From: Roseburia sp. 1XD42-34
GTDB lineage: Bacteria > Bacillota > Bacilli > Bacillales > Amphibacillaceae
Length of the DNA stretch: 64,000 bases
NCBI RefSeq assembly: GCF_009917385.1
Contig: NZ_QWLJ01000015.1
Location: forward strand, 1-64,000
Direction of reading: 5' to 3'
Shown in pieces: positions 46,088 through 54,489 of the stretch. Within the stretch, counting starts at the first letter, position 1. Every line of letters starts with the position of its first letter. Under the pieces are notes generated by a model. It ran no database searches, was not told the origin of the DNA, and worked only from the letters and a program-made list of their open reading frames with translations. The translations under genes and the position numbers were made by a program.

Positions 46088-47680
46088 ATGATGCATTATC
46101 CACTTACACCTATCGATTGGAAACGCAGAGCAATAAAATACTATCCTAATAAAGTAGCGGTAATCGATGAAGAAAAAACATTTACCTATGCACAATTTGG
46201 AGAAAGAACCGATCGCTTATCACAGGCTTTGTTAAAAGCAGGCATTAATGAGGGGGATCACGTGGCGGTTATGCTACCAAATACACATTACATGCTGGAA
46301 TGTTTTTATGGTATTTGTCAAATGGGTGCGGTTATGGTCCCACTTAATTATCGAATTTCATCTCAAGATATGGAATATATTATTAATCATAGTGATGCAA
46401 AGTTGTTAATTGTTGATGCAGCATTTACTTCTTCCCTTCAAGAAATCCGTGCAAATTTGAACGTGGAAGATATTGTAGTTGTAGCAGTCTCTGGTTATGA
46501 AAGCAAGGTTCAAGGAATAGATTATGAATATTTTATTCAACATGTGGATCCTGGGTCATTTTCACCGATAAATTTAGATGAAAACCAGTTATTAACCATT
46601 AATTATACAAGTGGAACAACGTCTAAGCCTAAAGGGGTGATGCAAACACATCGTAGTAATTACATGAATGCAGCAGATTTTATGTTCCATTTAGGGGTCA
46701 GTCATCAGGATGTGTATTTGCATACGCTCCCAATGTTTCATGTGAACGGTTGGGGTGGTGTGTGGGCAATCACAGCTGTGGGAGGTGTTCATGTTTGCTT
46801 GCGAAAAGTGGACCCAAAAGTGATTTTAGACCTATTTGAGCAACAGCAAATCACGCTATTATGTGGAGCTCCTATTGTGATTAATATGCTTGTGAATGAG
46901 CCAAAAGTAAAAGAAATTGCTATTCGGGTAAAACCACGGATGGCGATAGCAGGTTCCCCTCCAGCAGCAGCGTTAATCCAACAGGCGCAGGATTTGCTGG
47001 GCTTGGATATTGTGCATGTGTATGGTATGACAGAAACATCGCCGTTTATTCTATACAATGAATGGAAGCCTTTATTCAATCAAGCGTCGGTGGAAAAACA
47101 AACTGCCTTAAAGGCGAGACAAGGGATTGAAATGGTCTTTAATGGTGAAACGAAGGTTGTAAGTCAGGATGGCAAGGAAGTTGCATGGAACGGGGAAGAG
47201 CTTGGGGAAATTGTAACAAGAGGAAACGTTGTTATGAAGGGGTATTATAAAGATAAGGAGCAGACGAAAGCAGCTTTTAGAGATGGCTGGTTTCATACAG
47301 GGGATTTAGCTGTTACCCATCCTGATGGTTATATTGAAATACGTGATCGAGCAAAAGATATTATTATCTCTGGTGGTGAAAATATTTCATCTACAGAAAT
47401 TGAAGGAGTCTTGTATAAGCATCCAGCTGTGTTTGAAGCTGCTGTCATTGCTGTGCCAGATGATAAATGGGGAGAAGTTCCATTAGCAATTATCGTTTTA
47501 AAGGAGAATTATCATATTACAGAGGAGGATGTGATCACGTATTGTCGCGACAATATGGCACATTTTAAAGCGCCAAAAAAAGTAGAATTTGTAAACGAGT
47601 TACCAAAGACGGCAACAGGGAAGTTACAGAAGTTTCGCTTGCGTAAACTGTATTGGAATAGCGAAAAACAAGTAAATTGA
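46088..47680 (+). CDS. AMP-forming fatty acid--CoA ligase
   Basis: A 530-residue ANL-family enzyme. Motif A5 is INYTSGTTSKPKGVMQTH, motif A8 is YGMTETSP, and GWFHTGDLAVTHPDGYIEIRDRAKDIIISGGENI is the AMP-binding hinge region. The catalytic lysine is in LPKTATGKLQKF near the C-terminus. It activates a carboxylic acid through acyl-AMP to acyl-CoA. Length and sequence fit medium/long-chain acyl-CoA synthetases; chain length is not decided. Start ATG 46088 (or 46091) follows GAAGGGGCAG. Confidence 0.9.
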   Translation: MMHYPLTPIDWKRRAIKYYPNKVAVIDEEKTFTYAQFGERTDRLSQALLKAGINEGDHVAVMLPNTHYMLECFYGICQMGAVMVPLNYRISSQDMEYIINHSDAKLLIVDAAFTSSLQEIRANLNVEDIVVVAVSGYESKVQGIDYEYFIQHVDPGSFSPINLDENQLLTINYTSGTTSKPKGVMQTHRSNYMNAADFMFHLGVSHQDVYLHTLPMFHVNGWGGVWAITAVGGVHVCLRKVDPKVILDLFEQQQITLLCGAPIVINMLVNEPKVKEIAIRVKPRMAIAGSPPAAALIQQAQDLLGLDIVHVYGMTETSPFILYNEWKPLFNQASVEKQTALKARQGIEMVFNGETKVVSQDGKEVAWNGEELGEIVTRGNVVMKGYYKDKEQTKAAFRDGWFHTGDLAVTHPDGYIEIRDRAKDIIISGGENISSTEIEGVLYKHPAVFEAAVIAVPDDKWGEVPLAIIVLKENYHITEEDVITYCRDNMAHFKAPKKVEFVNELPKTATGKLQKFRLRKLYWNSEKQVN

Positions 47681-47786
47681 ATAGGAATAACAGATCGCAT
47701 GATCGTGATCAAAAGCCTTTTTCCAAAACCATTCGAAAGTGGGAATAATTCCCTGTAGAGGCTTCAGTTTATGCATATAGAGTCGT

Positions 47787-47984
47787 CGTTTAACTCCGGA
47801 TAAAGATGCTGTAAGATCTTCGCGCTTCAGGAGTAGGATAATTTATCCTTGCCATATGTCTAAACGGGAGATAACAGCATAAACGCTCATTTGTGCAGAG
47901 AGGGCTTTGGGTTATACCATGACGTTACTAACAATTAATGGAGGAAAGATGAAAACCTACTGACTAAGAATCACCTTATATAAA
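47787..47984 (+). repeat. Repeat B copy 8
   Basis: The outer stem ATGCTGT/ACAGCAT is a compensatory change from GTGCTGT/ACAGCAC of other copies. It includes CGCTTCAGGAGTAGGATAAT, TAAACGGGAGATAACAGCAT, GTTACTAACAATTAATGG, and ACTAAGAATCACCTTATA at the right edge. Confidence 0.8.
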
Positions 47985-47999
47985 AAAGATAACATTCCA

Positions 48000-48046
48000 A
48001 ACAGCCTCCCTAATAGTGTAGACTGCTTTTAGGAGGCTGCTTTTTA
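48000..48046 (+). terminator. Stem-loop terminator between convergent genes
   Basis: CAGCCTCCCTAA/TTTAGGAGGCTG stem with TAGTGTAGACTGC loop, then CTTTTTAG. It ends transcription from the acyl-CoA ligase side and possibly also from gltC. Confidence 0.8.
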
Positions 48047-48067
48047 GTTTGCGAGGAAGGATAAAAA

Positions 48068-48973
48068 CTAATGGCTAAAGAAGTTTAGCCTAGAAAAGAA
48101 CTGCAGTAAAAATTGATAAAAAATTTCTTCTGTTGGTAGTAATTGCCGCTGCGCTGGAGTGATGACCCCAACTGTTCGCGTAATATTATTTTCTGATAAT
48201 GGAATGGAAACTGTTGCACGCGGTGTATTATCGATTAATGTAACTTCTGGCATGAGAGCGATTCCAAGCCCAGCAGAAACTAAGCCTTTTAAAGCGTCTG
48301 TGTCATCCCCCTCAAAGCCAATTGTAGGAGAGAAGCCATGGGTGTGGCAAGCATGTTCTACCATATCCCTTAATACAAACCCCTCAGGCAAAACAATAAA
48401 CGGCTCCTCCTTCAGTTCCCTGAGTTGAATAGAAGTTTTGTTCGCTAACGGGTGATGTAGTGGTAACAGTGCTACCATTTTTTCTGTAAATAAAGCCTTC
48501 CGATGAAATTTTTTATTTTCCTTAGGTAATGGTCCAATTAACGCTAAATTAAAGTCGCCAGCTATAATACCATGCATTAACTCAGGATAAAGTGCCTGTT
48601 TAAGTTGGAATTTCGCTTCTGGATACTCTGTTCGAAATGCATGGATGACGGTGGGTAATGTATAAGCTGCAAGACTAATTGGGTAGGCGATACGAATAGT
48701 ACCTTTTTTGGGATCTAAATACTCTTCCACTTCTCTTGTAGCATGATCAATCACATTCATAGCTTGTTTCATTCGTTCATAAAAAATTCTACCGATTGGA
48801 GTCAATTTTATTTGTCTGCTTTCTCTGACAAATAAATCCGCACCTAACTCAGCTTCTAAATTAGCAATTTGTCTGCTGACAGAAGATTGGGCAACATGCA
48901 GCGCTGTTGCTGCTTCTGTAACGTGTTCTCTTGAAGCTACTTCCATGAAATAACGTATTTGCCTCAGTTCCAT
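48068..48973 (-). CDS. gltC: LysR-family regulator, GltC-like
   Basis: A 301-residue LysR protein resembling B. subtilis GltC over its full length: MELRQIRYFMEVASREHVTEAA, HVAQSSVSRQIANLEAELG, VREVEEYLDPKKGTIRIAYP-like region, LPEGFVLRDM, GLVSAGLGIALMPE and RTVGVITP. GltC controls glutamate synthase (gltAB) in B. subtilis in response to 2-oxoglutarate and glutamate. Here it diverges from gdhA instead, with two palindromes between. The assignment to the GltC group is strong; control of gdhA is inferred from layout. Confidence 0.85.
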   Translation of the reverse strand: MELRQIRYFMEVASREHVTEAATALHVAQSSVSRQIANLEAELGADLFVRESRQIKLTPIGRIFYERMKQAMNVIDHATREVEEYLDPKKGTIRIAYPISLAAYTLPTVIHAFRTEYPEAKFQLKQALYPELMHGIIAGDFNLALIGPLPKENKKFHRKALFTEKMVALLPLHHPLANKTSIQLRELKEEPFIVLPEGFVLRDMVEHACHTHGFSPTIGFEGDDTDALKGLVSAGLGIALMPEVTLIDNTPRATVSIPLSENNITRTVGVITPAQRQLLPTEEIFYQFLLQFFSRLNFFSH

Positions 48974-48994
48974 TTTAAGTCTATCTCCTCATTC

Positions 48995-49009
48995 ATGCGT
49001 ATAACGCAT
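48995..49009. promoter_or_regulatory. Candidate GltC operator 1
   Basis: A perfect inverted repeat ATGCGT-ATA-ACGCAT, 22 bp upstream of the gltC start. This is the size and place of a LysR recognition site. Confidence 0.55.
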
Positions 49010-49061
49010 TGATTTTATCGTTTCTTTATATTGATTCGATGCTTTGTTTAATTATAAAATA

Positions 49062-49075
49062 TTCCTTATAAGGAA
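49062..49075. promoter_or_regulatory. Candidate operator 2
   Basis: A perfect 14-bp palindrome TTCCTTATAAGGAA, 47 bp upstream of gdhA. It may be an activation-site or operator for gdhA. Confidence 0.45.
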
Positions 49076-49121
49076 ATCTACTATATTTTGAAAATTTATG
49101 ACGCATAAGGGAATGACTTGA

Positions 49122-50504
49122 ATGAAAACAGTGGACAAAATGGAATTCACGTATGTGCAAAAAGCAAAGGAATATGTAGAGTCGGTTTATGAAACGGTTA
49201 AAGCACGTAACCCTCATCAGGTAGAGTTTCAACAAGCTGTTAAAGAAGTATTTGCTTCTCTCATACCAGTTTTAGAGAAACATCCAGAGTATATGAAACA
49301 GTCTATCCTTGAACGTATCGTTGAACCGGAAAGAATGATTTCGTTTCGTGTGCCGTGGACCGATGATGAAGGGAAAGTTCAAGTTAATCGTGGGTATCGA
49401 GTCCAATTTAATAGTGCTCTCGGACCGTATAAGGGCGGAATACGCTTCCACCCATCTGTTAACGAAAGCATTATTAAATTTTTAGGATTCGAACAAATTT
49501 TTAAAAATGCTTTAACTGGTCAACCAATTGGTGGCGCAAAAGGCGGTGCAGATTTTGACCCAAAAGGGAAATCAGATGCAGAAATCATGCGCTTTACGCA
49601 AAGCTTTATGACAGAACTCAGTAATTATATCGGACCGGACCTGGATGTACCAGCTGGAGATATTGGTGTAGGAGCTAGGGAGATAGGTTATATGTTTGGT
49701 CAGTATAAAAAAATGCGTGGAGGCTATCAAGCTGGAGTGTTGACTGGAAAAGGAGTAGGTTATGGAGGTAGCTTAGGTCGTAAAGAAGCAACCGGATATG
49801 GAACGGCTTATTTTATGGATGCCATGCTGAAGGATAATGGTTTAACTATTGATGGATGTACGGTGATTGTTTCTGGTTCAGGCAATGTTTCCATTTATGC
49901 GATGGAAAAGATGACGCAACTTGGGGCAAAAGTAATTGCTTGCAGTGATTCGGACGGATATATTTATGATGAAGGTGGCATTAATCTTACAACTGTCAAG
50001 CGTCTTAAAGAAGAAGGAAATTGCCGAATCAGCGAATATGTAAATGAGCATCCGCAAGCAACTTTTCATGAAGGTTGTTCTGGAATTTGGTCACTTCCAT
50101 GTGATATTGCTCTTCCATGTGCGACGCAAAATGAAATAGATGGTGAAGCAGCTAACCAACTCGTTGCTAATGGAGTAAAAGCAGTAGGGGAAGGGGCGAA
50201 TATGCCGTCTACTTTAGAAGCAATAGAGATTTTTCTGCACCATCAAGTTTTGTTTGCTCCAGCTAAGGCAGCAAATGCGGGCGGTGTAGCTGTATCAGCT
50301 TTGGAAATGGCGCAAAATAGTGCACGGATTGCTTGGAACTTTGAAGAAGTTGATGGAAAATTGCATCAGATCATGCAAAATATTTATCAAGCATCTATTC
50401 AAGCTGCGGAAGAATATGAACAGCCGAGGAATTTAGTACTGGGAGCTAATATTTCCGGATTCAAGAAAGTTGCGGCAGCGATGATTTCCCAAGGTGTTAT
50501 CTAA
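49122..50504 (+). CDS. gdhA: NADP-specific glutamate dehydrogenase
   Basis: A 460-residue hexameric GDH of the E. coli GdhA type. GYRVQFNSALGPYKGGIRFHPSV holds the substrate-binding lysine, and GGAKGGADFDPKG holds the catalytic lysine region. The NADP domain GCTVIVSGSGNVSIYAMEKM follows. It makes glutamate from 2-oxoglutarate and ammonia. B. subtilis has only catabolic NAD-type GDHs, so this assimilatory form, paired with a GltC-like regulator, differs. The ATG has a weak AGGGA site. Confidence 0.95.
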   Translation: MKTVDKMEFTYVQKAKEYVESVYETVKARNPHQVEFQQAVKEVFASLIPVLEKHPEYMKQSILERIVEPERMISFRVPWTDDEGKVQVNRGYRVQFNSALGPYKGGIRFHPSVNESIIKFLGFEQIFKNALTGQPIGGAKGGADFDPKGKSDAEIMRFTQSFMTELSNYIGPDLDVPAGDIGVGAREIGYMFGQYKKMRGGYQAGVLTGKGVGYGGSLGRKEATGYGTAYFMDAMLKDNGLTIDGCTVIVSGSGNVSIYAMEKMTQLGAKVIACSDSDGYIYDEGGINLTTVKRLKEEGNCRISEYVNEHPQATFHEGCSGIWSLPCDIALPCATQNEIDGEAANQLVANGVKAVGEGANMPSTLEAIEIFLHHQVLFAPAKAANAGGVAVSALEMAQNSARIAWNFEEVDGKLHQIMQNIYQASIQAAEEYEQPRNLVLGANISGFKKVAAAMISQGVI

Positions 50505-50589
50505 GATAATAAGGATGAGAATGTCATTCGATTTTTCTAACTACGTCTCATCTATTTTGGCAGTAACGAAAACATTAGTATTACCAGAA

Positions 50590-50637
50590 TGAATAAACAA
50601 GGCTCTAATTTTGAACCTTGTTTATTCATTTTTTTAT
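50590..50637 (+). terminator. Intrinsic terminator of gdhA
   Basis: GAATAAACAAGG/CCTTGTTTATTC stem, loop CTCTAATTTTGAA, followed by T7. Confidence 0.9.
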
Positions 50638-50823
50638 CCACATATGAGGTGCCGTATGGTCCATGCTTTAGGAGTAGGGTAAGCTAACTTCTATTGTGCC
50701 AAGCCAAAGTGGAAGAAGCCAGAACTTAAATATCGAATTTTATGAACAGGCCTTTAGGTCATATACCTTTGGACTACTTCCGTTAATGGTGGATGGAATC
50801 CATTGTGGAAGATTTACTTTTGT
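50633..50823 (+). repeat. Repeat B copy 9
   Basis: Left flank TTTTTTAT, then CCACATATGAGGTGCCGTAT. TTTAGGAGTAGGGTAAGC, CCAAGCCAAAGTGGAAGA, CCTTTAGGTCATATACC, and GTGGAAGATTTACTTTTG at the right edge. It inserted directly behind the gdhA terminator's T-run. Confidence 0.82.
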
Positions 50824-50966
50824 AAAGATTGTTTTCGTTTGAAGAAATTTTCGTTGTGTTTTCTTGTTAAGAATTGTTTTATCGAATATTCTAAAATAAG
50901 CGTCGTTGCTTTATACTTGATATAAGTTACTTTATTATTAAACATTTTATAAGAGGGGGAATATAG

Positions 50967-52148
50967 ATGGATAAATTATATCACGGACTTGATGTTGTTT
51001 ATGAGGAGATGGTAGAGGTGCGCCGCTATTTACACCAATATCCCGAATTATCTTTTCAAGAGACCAATACTACCGCTTACATCGCGGATTATCATGCGCA
51101 ATTGGGGCATGAGGTTCGTAGGCATGTTGGTGGAAATGGAGTCGTTGCGTATTTGCAGGGAGCTAAACCCGGTCCAACTGTTGCTTTACGGGCAGATTTT
51201 GATGCGTTGCCCATTCAAGAGGAGGCGGATGTACCATTTAAATCTAAGCGTGATGGTGTTATGCATGCCTGTGGACATGATGGTCATACAGCTACATTAC
51301 TTGGTCTTGCTAAAGTATTAAATGGGTTGAAAGAAGAACTGGCAGGAACGGTTGTTTTTCTTCACCAACATGCGGAAGAATTGCCCCCAGGCGGAGCAAT
51401 TGCCATGATCGAGGACGGTTGCTTGGATGGAGTGGATGTTATCTTTGGTACACATTTACAGGCGCAGCAGCCATTAGGAGTGATTTCGTATCGTTCTGAT
51501 GCCTTGCAGGCGGCTGCTGATAATTTTGATATCATGATCCAAGGTTCTGGAGGACATGGCGCTGCTCCTCATGAGACAAAGGATAGTATAGCAATTGGTG
51601 CACAACTCATTAATAGCTTACAACACATTGTCAGTAGGAAAGTAGACCCACTGGATTCCGCAGTCGTGTCCGTTTGTAATTTTGTTGCGGAAAATCCTTA
51701 TAATGTTATTGCCAACACAGCTCAACTAACTGGGACCGTTCGGACATTAAAAGAAGAAACACGCAAGTTTATCGAAGAGGAGATGGAACGTACTATAAAG
51801 GCTACATGTGATATGTTCCGAGCAGACTATAAATATTCGTATTCCAGAGGATATCCTGTTTTAGTAAACCATCCGAAAGAAACAGCATTTGTTGCGCAAG
51901 TAGCTAAGCATGTTCCTGGTATTGAACAGGTTTCTGAAACACTTCCAATTATGGGGGGTGAGGATTACGCTTATTATTTACAGCATGTGAAAGGGACGTT
52001 TTTCTTTACAGGAGCGAGGAACCCTAAATGGAATAAAGCGTATCCGCATCACCATCCCAAGTTTGATATAGATGAACGTGCTTTACTACATGCAGCTAAA
52101 GTGTTAGGTGCAGTTACTCTACAGTATATGAGAAGTAAAGCAAGATAA
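50967..52148 (+). CDS. M20 family amidohydrolase (N-acyl-amino acid hydrolase type)
   Basis: A 393-residue metallopeptidase-fold enzyme. HACGHDGHTATLLGLAKVL carries two metal ligands, HQHAEELPPGGA the acidic base, and MGGEDYAYYLQ a conserved C-terminal loop. The dimerisation domain lies between. Such enzymes cleave N-acyl amino acids, hippurate or IAA conjugates. ATG 50967 follows AAGAGGGGGAA. Substrate unknown. Confidence 0.88.
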   Translation: MDKLYHGLDVVYEEMVEVRRYLHQYPELSFQETNTTAYIADYHAQLGHEVRRHVGGNGVVAYLQGAKPGPTVALRADFDALPIQEEADVPFKSKRDGVMHACGHDGHTATLLGLAKVLNGLKEELAGTVVFLHQHAEELPPGGAIAMIEDGCLDGVDVIFGTHLQAQQPLGVISYRSDALQAAADNFDIMIQGSGGHGAAPHETKDSIAIGAQLINSLQHIVSRKVDPLDSAVVSVCNFVAENPYNVIANTAQLTGTVRTLKEETRKFIEEEMERTIKATCDMFRADYKYSYSRGYPVLVNHPKETAFVAQVAKHVPGIEQVSETLPIMGGEDYAYYLQHVKGTFFFTGARNPKWNKAYPHHHPKFDIDERALLHAAKVLGAVTLQYMRSKAR

Positions 52149-52277
52149 GCCATTACTACGTAAGACGTGGGGGATGAGCGGTTTGGCTGCGTATAATAAG
52201 ATGTTAAACTTCTTTTTCAGGATATTCTGCATAGAAGGTAAGATGACATGAAATCACTAAATGGCGGGATTTGCATG

Positions 52278-52362
52278 GGACTTTAGGTAACAGCCCATGT
52301 GGGCTACTGATCACAAACAGGGGGGGACATCTCCCCCCATGATGTCGGAAGATTCAGTTTGT
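52278..52362 (+). repeat. Repeat B copy 10 (3' part only)
   Basis: GACTTTAGGTAACAGCCC, GGGCTACTGATCACAAACAG, a GGGGGG/CCCCCC hairpin, then ATGATGTCGGAAGATTCAGT. Only the 3' third of the element is recognisable. Confidence 0.6.
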
Positions 52363-52449
52363 AGTGGTATCTTGTATCCGATAAACGCTGCTAAGCTGTA
52401 ATTAAAAAAGACCACAGAGGAATGAAAAAGTTCCCTGATTTTTTGGCAA

Positions 52450-53217
52450 TCATTCCACGAGTAACGATGCACGCAATGTTTCTACATCAGATTTGCTTAA
52501 GCCAATCGCTTCATGAATATATTGGTCAACGGAACCAAATTGTGTCTGCACTTCATCAAAAAAAGCTTGTAGATATTCTCGTCGAGCTTCTAGCATTGCT
52601 TGCATTAGTGCTGGGTCTACTTGTTCAGCTTCAGGCTGTAAATTTGCGCGGAGAGCATCGAGATAGTTGTTTGTATATAAGTAATCTGTAAAGATAAATT
52701 CATCTGGTACATCCAGTGTGTGCAAGGTTAACGCCGCCATGACACCTGTCCTATCTTTTCCAGCCATACAATGAAATAACACTGGAGACGTAGGATCTGC
52801 AAGCAATGTAGCGAAAAAGTCTTTGTATACTTTCGTGTTTTTCGTTACTTCCCGATAGAGTTTCTCTAATATTGTCCCAGGATCTTGCAAAGATTCGGCG
52901 TACTTTGCTAGGTCTTTAGGTTGTCGCACCATATCTCTGTCAATTTCAATTAATGGAACATGCTTTGTTATGATTCCCGGAAGCGAAGGAGTAGGGTAAT
53001 TCTTTACTTCGTCACTTCCTCGAAGATCGAATATTGTTTTTAGACCAGTCTGTTTTATTTTTTCGATATCTTTATCTGTAATATTTTGCAAGTTCCCTGA
53101 ACGGTACAATATCCCTGTTTTAACCTTTTTTCCAGATAGCGTTTTGTAACCGCCTAAGTCACGAAAATTAAAGCTTCCTTCCAAGTTAATAGTTCGTACA
53201 ACCATATTCTTCTCCAT
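52450..53217 (-). CDS. Protein-tyrosine phosphatase (Y_phosphatase3 family)
   Basis: A 255-residue phosphatase. The catalytic P-loop HCMAGKDRTG (C150, R156) has the CxxGKDRT form of this family. The N-terminus reads NFRDLGGYKTLSGKKVKTGILYRS, its usual opening. It would dephosphorylate tyrosine or other phosphate esters, including phosphoinositides in some relatives. The start is at 53217 with GCGAGGAGA upstream. No kinase is adjacent. Confidence 0.92.
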   Translation of the reverse strand: MEKNMVVRTINLEGSFNFRDLGGYKTLSGKKVKTGILYRSGNLQNITDKDIEKIKQTGLKTIFDLRGSDEVKNYPTPSLPGIITKHVPLIEIDRDMVRQPKDLAKYAESLQDPGTILEKLYREVTKNTKVYKDFFATLLADPTSPVLFHCMAGKDRTGVMAALTLHTLDVPDEFIFTDYLYTNNYLDALRANLQPEAEQVDPALMQAMLEARREYLQAFFDEVQTQFGSVDQYIHEAIGLSKSDVETLRASLLVE

Positions 53218-53783
53218 ACTAAATCTCCTCGCCTCTACGTTAATATTTTCATGCGCATGGTTTAATCGTAATAAATCTTTTTGTGAAATGATAGCTTTTA
53301 AACGTGTTTAAAAAGAGGAAAAAAAGAAACATAGACCGGTGTAGTTCATAGATGCGCTTACGGATTGCAATTGTGCTCGCAAGCATTTTGTTGCAACATC
53401 TATATTAGGTATATTTATTCTGGACTGAAAGATATGATGTGGTTTATTCTCCATGTTTATGCAGAAATAGAAGGGTTTTATAGCAACGATCCTACTTACG
53501 AAAACGTATTGCCCATGACTGATTTGCAATCTAGCTTATTGGTTAATACATAATACAGCTAATTCTCTTTTTTAACACGTACTCTACCAGTATTGTCAGT
53601 GTGAATGGGAGAAAAGTCAAGCAGAGACATAGCTCGCATATTTGACCTCATCATTATTGTAGCGTTAAGCGATGGATAGTACTATATGGAGATGCACTGC
53701 TTGACGAACAAGTAGCAACTAAAAAAGCACCAAATCTTACCGTGGGACAGTGATGGTCAGCAAGGTAAGCGTATTTGAGTAGG
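53218..53783. other. Region without intact gene
   Basis: It may contain coding relics: EIEGFYSNDPTYENVLPMTD at about 53463-53520, and WIVLYGDALLDEQVATKK at 53675-53730. They are in different frames and not assignable. Confidence 0.35.
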
Positions 53784-53885
53784 TTAATTACCTGGAGGAC
53801 GATTGCGTTTATATTTATTTTGCTGTTTCATATCATTTATTTCCTGTTTACTTTTATTTTTAGATTTTGTCTTACCTTTAGCCAT
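53784..53885 (-). CDS. Small basic protein, 33 residues
   Basis: The ATG (complement of 53883-53885) follows a perfect AAAGGAGGTGC ribosome site. The product begins MAKGKTKSKNKSKQEINDMK and ends in RNRPPGN. A third of the residues are lysine or arginine. The strong ribosome site and complete short frame argue for a real gene; nucleic acid binding would fit the composition. Family not recognised. Confidence 0.65.
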   Translation of the reverse strand: MAKGKTKSKNKSKQEINDMKQQNKYKRNRPPGN

Positions 53886-54216
53886 TAGTGCACCTCCTTT
53901 GGCACTATTTTGCTTCAAGAAAAGCGAATTCATGTATATAGTCTAGCTATTTGCGGTCTAAAATCAACAGTGTTATAATTCAGAAAAATACATCTATTGA
54001 TTGAACAACTTCAAATGGACGTTAAAAATTGTATTAACAACACCCTCAATCTTTGTATAGAGCATTATTTGTTAGTTGCTCGCAGTAGAACGTGACTTTT
54101 TTATTACGTACTAAATCTGAGAGAGTAACAAGTGGTTCTAATGATAAATTGAATTACTTAGTTCAGTTTGTCCACCCAATTATTTGTTAAGAATTGAGAT
54201 GGTTCATTTTAATTTC
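53886..54216. other. Intergenic region
   Basis: Upstream region of the 33-residue protein gene, up to repeat A copy 9. A TGGCAC..TTGCT sequence at about 53900 resembles a -24/-12 promoter but has the wrong spacing. No gene seen. Confidence 0.4.
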
Positions 54217-54426
54217 GCTTAGGAAACTATAAAAATAGGTGTGCTTATGGATAACGAAATAACCGCATAGTTATGTCCGGTTCCAACGCGATCAGTAACT
54301 ATCCGTCTTTACGAAATCGCCTTATAATAAGTCATCGTTTGGTTAGTCACCTGCACCATGATGAATTTATCTCGTTTGATTCTTTCCATTCACTACATTG
54401 CTAAACGAGCGCTTGCTCCTTTGCTC
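54217..54426 (+). repeat. Repeat A copy 9 (short, diverged)
   Basis: Left end GCTTAGGAAACTATAAAAA, GGATAACGAAATAACCGCAT, TATGTCCGG, CAGTAACTATCCG, short-form CACCTGCACCATGATGAA and right end GCGCTTGCTCCTTTGCTC. It is the most diverged of the copies. Confidence 0.75.
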
Positions 54427-54489
54427 TGAATTGAAGAAGGAGTAATGCTTGCAGATATACATTTTTTACTGACTGGAGGAAGATTTACG

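Noticed and set aside
46789..47079. Minus-strand open frame inside the acyl-CoA ligase gene
   Set aside because: It is antisense to a well-supported coding region and has no ribosome site or family similarity.
53900..53914. TGGCACTATTTTGCTT as a second sigma-54 promoter
   Set aside because: GG and GC are 9 bp apart rather than 10, and the only gene immediately downstream on the + strand is 575 bp away behind repeat A copy 9.
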